Origin: JBBRMQ01 sp038230775
Lineage (GTDB): Bacteria; Acidobacteriota; Thermoanaerobaculia; Gp7-AA8
Direction: 5' to 3'
DNA: 35,804 bases
Assembly: GCA_038230775.1 (NCBI GenBank)
Contig: JBBRMQ010000010.1
Coordinates: 1-35,804 of the forward strand
The position numbers and the translations under genes were made by a program. The notes under the pieces are model-generated. The model did no database searches. It saw only the letters and a program-made list of their open reading frames with translations, and was not told the DNA's origin. Of this stretch, positions 32,261 to 35,804 are shown piece by piece (position 1 is the first letter of the stretch; each line of letters opens with the position of its first letter).

Positions 32261-32300
32261 GTCCGCTTAGACTTTCCGGCTGGCGTGCGGTTAGCTCCTG

Positions 32301-32306
32301 TATAAT
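32301..32306 (+). promoter_or_regulatory. Promoter -10 of the thrS leader
   Basis: Perfect TATAAT. No clear -35 hexamer lies 16-18 bases upstream. Transcription should start near 32313, 4 or 5 bases before the leader-peptide ATG at 32317. Confidence 0.7.
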
Positions 32307-32316
32307 TCGCGACCGA

Positions 32317-32379
32317 ATGCGCCCGACGAGCACTCGGAACACGACGCGAACGACGACGGCTTCGCCGCCCTGTCAATGA
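32317..32379 (+). CDS. Threonine-rich leader peptide of the thrS attenuator
   Basis: 20 codons plus TGA. Thr occupies seven positions (4, 6, 9, 10, 12, 13, 14), with runs of two and three ACG codons. The stop codon follows directly after the 5' arm of the antiterminator helix. This is the layout of E. coli thrL/hisL-type leader peptides: a ribosome stalls on Thr codons when charged tRNA-Thr is scarce. Here the regulated gene downstream is threonyl-tRNA synthetase. Confidence 0.85.
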   Translation: MRPTSTRNTTRTTTASPPCQ

Positions 32380-32413
32380 TCTAACCACTCGAAAATCGAT
32401 CAACTGACAGGGC
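32367..32413 (+). promoter_or_regulatory. Antiterminator helix of the thrS attenuator
   Basis: GCCCTGTCA (32367-32375) is perfectly complementary to TGACAGGGC (32405-32413), with an inner helix TGATC (32377-32381)/GATCA (32398-32402). Its 3' arm overlaps the terminator's 5' arm (32407-32416), so only one of the two can form. Confidence 0.85.
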
Positions 32414-32438
32414 CGAGAAATCGGCCCTGTTTCATTTT
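32407..32438 (+). terminator. Attenuator terminator upstream of thrS
   Basis: ACAGGGCCGA (32407-32416) pairs perfectly with TCGGCCCTGT (32421-32430) around GAAA, followed by TTCATTTT. It is a strong intrinsic terminator placed 12 bases before the thrS ATG region, so transcription must read through it. Confidence 0.9.
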
Positions 32439-32449
32439 GGAAAGAGCTC

Positions 32450-34369
32450 ATGCACGTACAACTACCCGACGGATCGCAGAAGGAAGTTCCCGATAACGCC
32501 ACCATCGCCGACGTCGCGGCCTCGATCGGCAAAGGTCTGGCGAAAGCCGCGCTTGCCGGCAAGATCAACGGCAAAGTCGTCGACGTCTACGCGACGGTGC
32601 CCGATGGCGCGAAGGTCGAGATCGTCACGCCGAAATCGTCCGAGGGAATCGACACCATCCGTCACTCGACCGCACATCTGATGGCCAACGCCGTCCAGGA
32701 GATCTTTCCGGGAACGCAAGTCACCATCGGGCCGGTGATCGAGAACGGCTTTTTCTACGATTTCGCGACCGATCGGCCGTTCACCGATGACGACCTGCGC
32801 CGCATCGAAGAGAAGATGTCCGAGATCGCCAAGCGCGACATCCCCGTCCGTCGCGAAGAGTGGACTCGCGAACAGGCGATCGACACCTTCGACAAGCTCG
32901 GCGAGAAGTACAAGGTCGAGATCATCAAGGCAATCCCCGGCGATGAAGCGCTCTCGGTCTATCGCCAGGGCGACTGGTTCGATCTCTGCCGCGGGCCGCA
33001 CGTCCCGTCGACGGGCCGGTTAGGCGCGTTCAAGCTGCTCTCCGTCGCAGGCGCGTACTGGCGCGGCGACGTGAAGAACGCGATGCTGCAGCGCATCTAC
33101 GGCACCGCATGGGCCGATCAGAAAGAGCTCGACGCGTACCTCAAACAGCTCGAAGAAGCCAAAGCGCGCGACCATCGCCGTCTCGGCAAAGAGCTCGATC
33201 TCTTTCACTTTCACCCGTTCGCTCCCGGCGCGGCGTTCTGGACCCCGAAAGGCACCACGCTCTATCAGGTGCTCGCCCAGAACATGCGCGACCTCACCAC
33301 CGAGAATGGCTATGTCGAGATCAAGACTCCGCTCATGTACAACAAGGGTCTGTGGGAGATCAGCGGACACTGGGGCAAGTACAAAGAGAACATGTTCCTC
33401 GTGATGGACAGCGAGAGCGGCGAGCACGACTTCTCTCTCAAGCCGATGAACTGCCCTTCGCATCATCTGTTTTACAACATGAAGCGGCACAGCTACCGCG
33501 ACCTGCCGCTGCGTTACCACACCCAGGACGTGCTCCATCGCAACGAAGCCTCGGGGGTCCTCAGCGGATTGACCCGCGTTCGCCAGTTCGCGCAGGACGA
33601 TGCGCACATTTACTGCGCCGAAGATCAGGTTCCGGAAGAGGTGAAGCGGTTCGTGGCGCTGCTCGACCGCGTGTACGGATCGGTCGGCCTCGAATACACC
33701 GCGAAGTTCGCCACCCGGCCGCCGCAGCGCATTGGAGATGACGCTTTGTGGGACCGCGCCGAATCTCTCCTCAAAGCCGCCCTCGACTCCCTCGGCCGTC
33801 CCTACGAGCTCAAGCCCGGAGACGGCGCGTTTTACGGGCCGAAGATCGACTTCGACGTCTCCGACAGCATCGGCCGCAAGTGGCAGCTTGGCACCATCCA
33901 GCTCGACTACAACGCGCCGGAGCGTTTCGACCTCACCTTTGTCGGCGAGGCCCACAAGGACCATCGTCCGGGCGTGCTTCACCGCGCGATTTACGGCTCA
34001 TTCGAGCGGTTCATCGCCATCCTCATCGAGCACTTCGCGGGCGCGTTCCCGCTATGGCTGGCTCCGCTTCAGGCCATCGTGCTGCCGCTGTCCGAGAAGT
34101 TTGTGGACTACGCCGAGGCGACGGCGAAGCAGATCCGCGAGGCTGGGCTTCGGGTGGAGGTCGACGCCAGCAACGAGAAGCTCGGGGCCAAGATCCGGGA
34201 CGCCCAGCTGGCCAAGATCCCGTACATGCTGATTGTGGGCGAGAAGGAATCCTCGAGCGGCACCGTCAGTTTGCGCAAGCGCACGGGAGGCGATCAGGGG
34301 GCGGTCAGCGTCGAGAATTTCGTCGCGGAGGCCCGGCGTTTGATCGCCGAACGCGCCTTGACTTTGTAA
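32450..34369 (+). CDS. thrS: Threonyl-tRNA synthetase
   Basis: 639 residues, the usual length. Domains: TGS (1-62), SAD editing domain ('HSTAHLMANAVQEIFPG' near 67, 'DLCRGPHVPSTGRLGAFKLLSVAGAYWRGD' near 180), class II catalytic core (motif 1 around 'YVEIKTPLMYNKGLWEISGHW', motif 2 'RNEASGVLSGLTRVRQFAQDDAH', motif 3 'HRAIYGSFERF'), and a C-terminal anticodon-binding domain. It charges tRNA-Thr and edits Ser-tRNA-Thr. It starts after a modest GGAAAGAG and is preceded by a Thr-codon attenuator. First full gene of a thrS-infC-rpmI-rplT cluster. Confidence 0.97.
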   Translation: MHVQLPDGSQKEVPDNATIADVAASIGKGLAKAALAGKINGKVVDVYATVPDGAKVEIVTPKSSEGIDTIRHSTAHLMANAVQEIFPGTQVTIGPVIENGFFYDFATDRPFTDDDLRRIEEKMSEIAKRDIPVRREEWTREQAIDTFDKLGEKYKVEIIKAIPGDEALSVYRQGDWFDLCRGPHVPSTGRLGAFKLLSVAGAYWRGDVKNAMLQRIYGTAWADQKELDAYLKQLEEAKARDHRRLGKELDLFHFHPFAPGAAFWTPKGTTLYQVLAQNMRDLTTENGYVEIKTPLMYNKGLWEISGHWGKYKENMFLVMDSESGEHDFSLKPMNCPSHHLFYNMKRHSYRDLPLRYHTQDVLHRNEASGVLSGLTRVRQFAQDDAHIYCAEDQVPEEVKRFVALLDRVYGSVGLEYTAKFATRPPQRIGDDALWDRAESLLKAALDSLGRPYELKPGDGAFYGPKIDFDVSDSIGRKWQLGTIQLDYNAPERFDLTFVGEAHKDHRPGVLHRAIYGSFERFIAILIEHFAGAFPLWLAPLQAIVLPLSEKFVDYAEATAKQIREAGLRVEVDASNEKLGAKIRDAQLAKIPYMLIVGEKESSSGTVSLRKRTGGDQGAVSVENFVAEARRLIAERALTL

Positions 34370-34399
34370 TTCGTTGTCCGTAGATTCGCCGCTCACAAC

Positions 34400-34406
34400 A
34401 AGGAGG
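34400..34406 (+). promoter_or_regulatory. Strong Shine-Dalgarno that decides the infC start
   Basis: AAGGAGG lies seven bases ahead of ATT 34414. The downstream ATG 34483 has no such site. Confidence 0.8.
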
Positions 34407-34413
34407 CCCAGGT

Positions 34414-34968
34414 ATTTTTCCGCCGCGCAGAGGATCACGCTTCGATCGAAAACCCGCAGAACCGCTCTCTAGAATCAACGACATGATCCGGGCCGCAGAG
34501 GTCCGGCTGATCGGCGACGATGGGTCGCAGGTCGGCGTCGTGACGCTGCAGCAGGCGCAGGATCTCGCGCGCGAAAAGGACCTCGACCTCGTCGAGATCT
34601 CGCCGACGGCCAACCCTCCCGTCTGCAAGATCATGGATTACGGCAAGTACGTTTTCCAGCAGAAGAAGAAGCAGGGAGAAGCGAAGAAGAAGCAGAAGGT
34701 CATCATCGTCAAGGAGGTGCAGTTCCGCCCTCGCATCGACGAGCATGACTTCGACTTCAAGAAGAACAACATCATCCGGTTCCTGCAGCATGGGGATAAG
34801 GTGAAGGCCGCCATCCGGTTCCGCGGCCGTGAGATGTCGCACATGGAGCTCGGCCGGGCCGTGCTCGACCGTTTGCTCACGGAAATCAAGGAGTTCGGGG
34901 CGTCGGAAAACGCCAATCCGGACATCCAGGGCAACCGGATGACCATCGTGATTGCACCGAGTAAGTGA
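34414..34968 (+). CDS. infC: Translation initiation factor IF-3, probable AUU start
   Basis: I place the start at ATT 34414, not ATG 34483. ATT lies seven bases after a perfect AAGGAGG, and translation from it gives 184 residues, the normal IF-3 length. It also restores the conserved N-terminal 'RINDMIRAAEVRLIG' in full. An ATG start would delete 'RIND' and leave 161 residues with no Shine-Dalgarno. In E. coli, infC also starts with AUU and the factor represses its own translation by rejecting non-canonical starts. The protein has the IF3-N domain ('EVRLIGDDGSQVGVVTLQQA'), a lysine-rich linker and the IF3-C domain ('EVQFRPRIDEHDFDFK', 'IRFRGREMSHMELG'). Confidence 0.88.
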   Translation: MFPPRRGSRFDRKPAEPLSRINDMIRAAEVRLIGDDGSQVGVVTLQQAQDLAREKDLDLVEISPTANPPVCKIMDYGKYVFQQKKKQGEAKKKQKVIIVKEVQFRPRIDEHDFDFKKNNIIRFLQHGDKVKAAIRFRGREMSHMELGRAVLDRLLTEIKEFGASENANPDIQGNRMTIVIAPSK

Positions 34969-34978
34969 CGGCGCAGCC

Positions 34979-35064
34979 GTCATCCTGAGCCGCGAAGACG
35001 GCGAAGGATCTCCCACAACCGAGTACGCCGGGGATTCCTCGCCGTCTACGCGGCTCGGAATGAC
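34979..35064. repeat. Palindromic repeat inside the infC-rpmI gap
   Basis: Arms 34979-35010 and 35033-35064 (32 bases each) are imperfectly complementary, about 28 of 32 matches. It begins GTCATCCTGAGC, the same family opening as the palindrome at 31266. It interrupts an otherwise tight translation operon and could act as a processing or partial termination signal between infC and rpmI. Confidence 0.85.
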
Positions 35065-35113
35065 ACATAATCCAGGGAATTGATTCACAGATCAGCCAGT
35101 TAGGACACGAGCT

Positions 35114-35311
35114 ATGCCGAAACTCAAGACCCATCGCGGTGCCGCCAAGCGCTTCAAGAAGACCGGCACCGGAAAGCTGCAGCGGAATCATGCGTTCGCT
35201 CGCCACATCCTGACCAAGAAGTCCGCGGGTCGGAAGGCGAACCTCGGCAGTGAAGTCGAGGTCGACAAGTCGAACAAGAAGACCGTCATGATGATGCTGC
35301 CGTATTTGTAG
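35114..35311 (+). CDS. rpmI: 50S ribosomal protein L35
   Basis: 65 residues, standard length. 'MPKLKTHRGAAKRFKKTGTGKLQR' and 'ARHILTKKSAGRKANL' are diagnostic. Highly basic structural protein of the large subunit. Conserved neighbour of infC and rplT in most bacteria. An AGGA lies a suitable distance upstream. Confidence 0.97.
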   Translation: MPKLKTHRGAAKRFKKTGTGKLQRNHAFARHILTKKSAGRKANLGSEVEVDKSNKKTVMMMLPYL

Positions 35312-35319
35312 TAAGGAAG

Positions 35320-35370
35320 TAAGGCCGTAGAGACCGCCGATACCCGGTCACTACTCGTTTTACGGCCTTA
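35320..35370 (+). promoter_or_regulatory. Hairpin leader between rpmI and rplT
   Basis: TAAGGCCGTA (35320-35329) pairs perfectly with TACGGCCTTA (35361-35370). It lies in the 143-base gap before rplT and could be a ribosomal-protein (L20-type) control structure or an attenuating hairpin. No T-run follows, which speaks against a terminator. Confidence 0.55.
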
Positions 35371-35454
35371 CGGTCTTACGATCACCAGAGCGCGGCGCGG
35401 TTACGCACCACCTCCTGACCCGCCCGCTCATCAAGAAAGAACAAGGAGAACACG

Positions 35455-35804
35455 ATGCCCCGCGTCAAACGAGGTCCAAAAAGAAAGAACCGCCGCGCCA
35501 AGATCCTGAAGCTGGCCAAGGGCTACTGGGGAATGAAGTCGCGCGGTCACCGGATCGCCAAGCAGCAGGTCGAGAAGGCCCTCAACTCCGCATTCACCGG
35601 CCGTAAAGATCGCAAGGGTGAGTTTCGCTCGCTGTGGATTGCGCGCATCAACGCCGCGGCCCGCCTGAACGGCATGTCCTACTCGCAGTTCATGGCCGGC
35701 ATGAAGGCCGCGGGCTCGACGATGGACCGGAAGATCCTGGCCGACATCGCCGTCCGCGACGCCGCCGCCTTCGCCGGCATGGTCACCTCGGCCAAGGCTG
35801 CACT
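35455..35804 (+). CDS. rplT: 50S ribosomal protein L20 (runs off the window end)
   Basis: 116 complete codons are visible, with no stop before the edge. L20 is usually 117-120 residues, so only the last few are missing. 'MPRVKRGPKRKNRRAKILKLAKGYWG' and 'SLWIARINAAARLNGMSYSQFM' are diagnostic. It follows AAGGAG eight bases upstream. L20 is an early-assembly 23S rRNA-binding protein and in many bacteria represses its own operon. Confidence 0.97.
   Translation, partial: MPRVKRGPKRKNRRAKILKLAKGYWGMKSRGHRIAKQQVEKALNSAFTGRKDRKGEFRSLWIARINAAARLNGMSYSQFMAGMKAAGSTMDRKILADIAVRDAAAFAGMVTSAKAA

Noticed and set aside
32301..32450. A T-box riboswitch in front of thrS.
   Set aside because: No T-box consensus (AGGGTGG-like) or Stem I features are present. 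The short leader has a Thr-rich ORF and two exclusive helices, which fit attenuation by a leader peptide better.
34483..34968. infC starting at ATG 34483 (161 residues).
   Set aside because: It would remove conserved IF-3 N-terminal residues and lacks a Shine-Dalgarno. ATT 34414 explains both.

Overview
The window is a GC-rich, gene-dense bacterial chromosome segment. The translation cluster thrS-infC-rpmI-rplT, a hybrid histidine kinase with a response regulator, secreted metalloproteases, leaderless-looking promoters and palindromic intergenic repeats fit a soil-type Gram-negative bacterium. An Acidobacteriota-like lineage is my guess, but nothing here proves the phylum.

Layout. (1) 14-5818, minus strand: a tightly coupled five-gene operon encoding a metallo-beta-lactamase-fold hydrolase, a small membrane protein, a hybrid histidine kinase, a response regulator and a HEAT-repeat membrane protein. 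(2) 6050-27621: a region bounded by two intact tRNA-Val genes (CAC at 6050, GAC at 27546). It is cut into eight blocks by seven partial copies of the tRNA-Val 3' half, at about 9205, 10466, 14858, 16667, 18016, 19274 and 21375. Blocks carry one or a few unrelated genes: an M16 peptidase, a nucleotidyltransferase, a PhoD phosphatase with a TMEM43-like protein, an acyl-CoA synthetase, an outer-membrane protein, TetR with a MoaF-like protein, a serine hydrolase lipoprotein, and a final larger block. Several fragments are preceded by a shared arm of about 110-120 bp that starts with a tandem 11-bp repeat, and several are followed by a shared hairpin. Two tyrosine-recombinase relics sit beside fragments. 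I read this as serial site-specific integration into tRNA-Val that produced an integron-like array of small cassettes. This is the most unusual feature of the window. The region also holds several broken genes (integrase, amidohydrolase, S41 peptidase, ABC ATPase, cysteine synthase). (3) 27609-31219: a 5'-3' exonuclease, a MATE transporter and a protealysin-like protease with its emfourin-type inhibitor. (4) 31266-32260: palindromic repeats and a second HEAT-repeat protein. (5) 32301-35804: the thrS-infC-rpmI-rplT cluster.

The translation cluster shows two layers of control. A 20-codon leader peptide with seven threonine codons runs into mutually exclusive antiterminator and terminator helices ahead of thrS, which is a classical attenuator design on a synthetase gene. 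infC appears to start at an AUU codon behind a perfect Shine-Dalgarno sequence, as known for infC autoregulation in E. coli. Other regulatory sites read directly from sequence are a nested four-half-site operator over a leaderless promoter (nucleotidyltransferase) and a TetR operator inside a consensus promoter.
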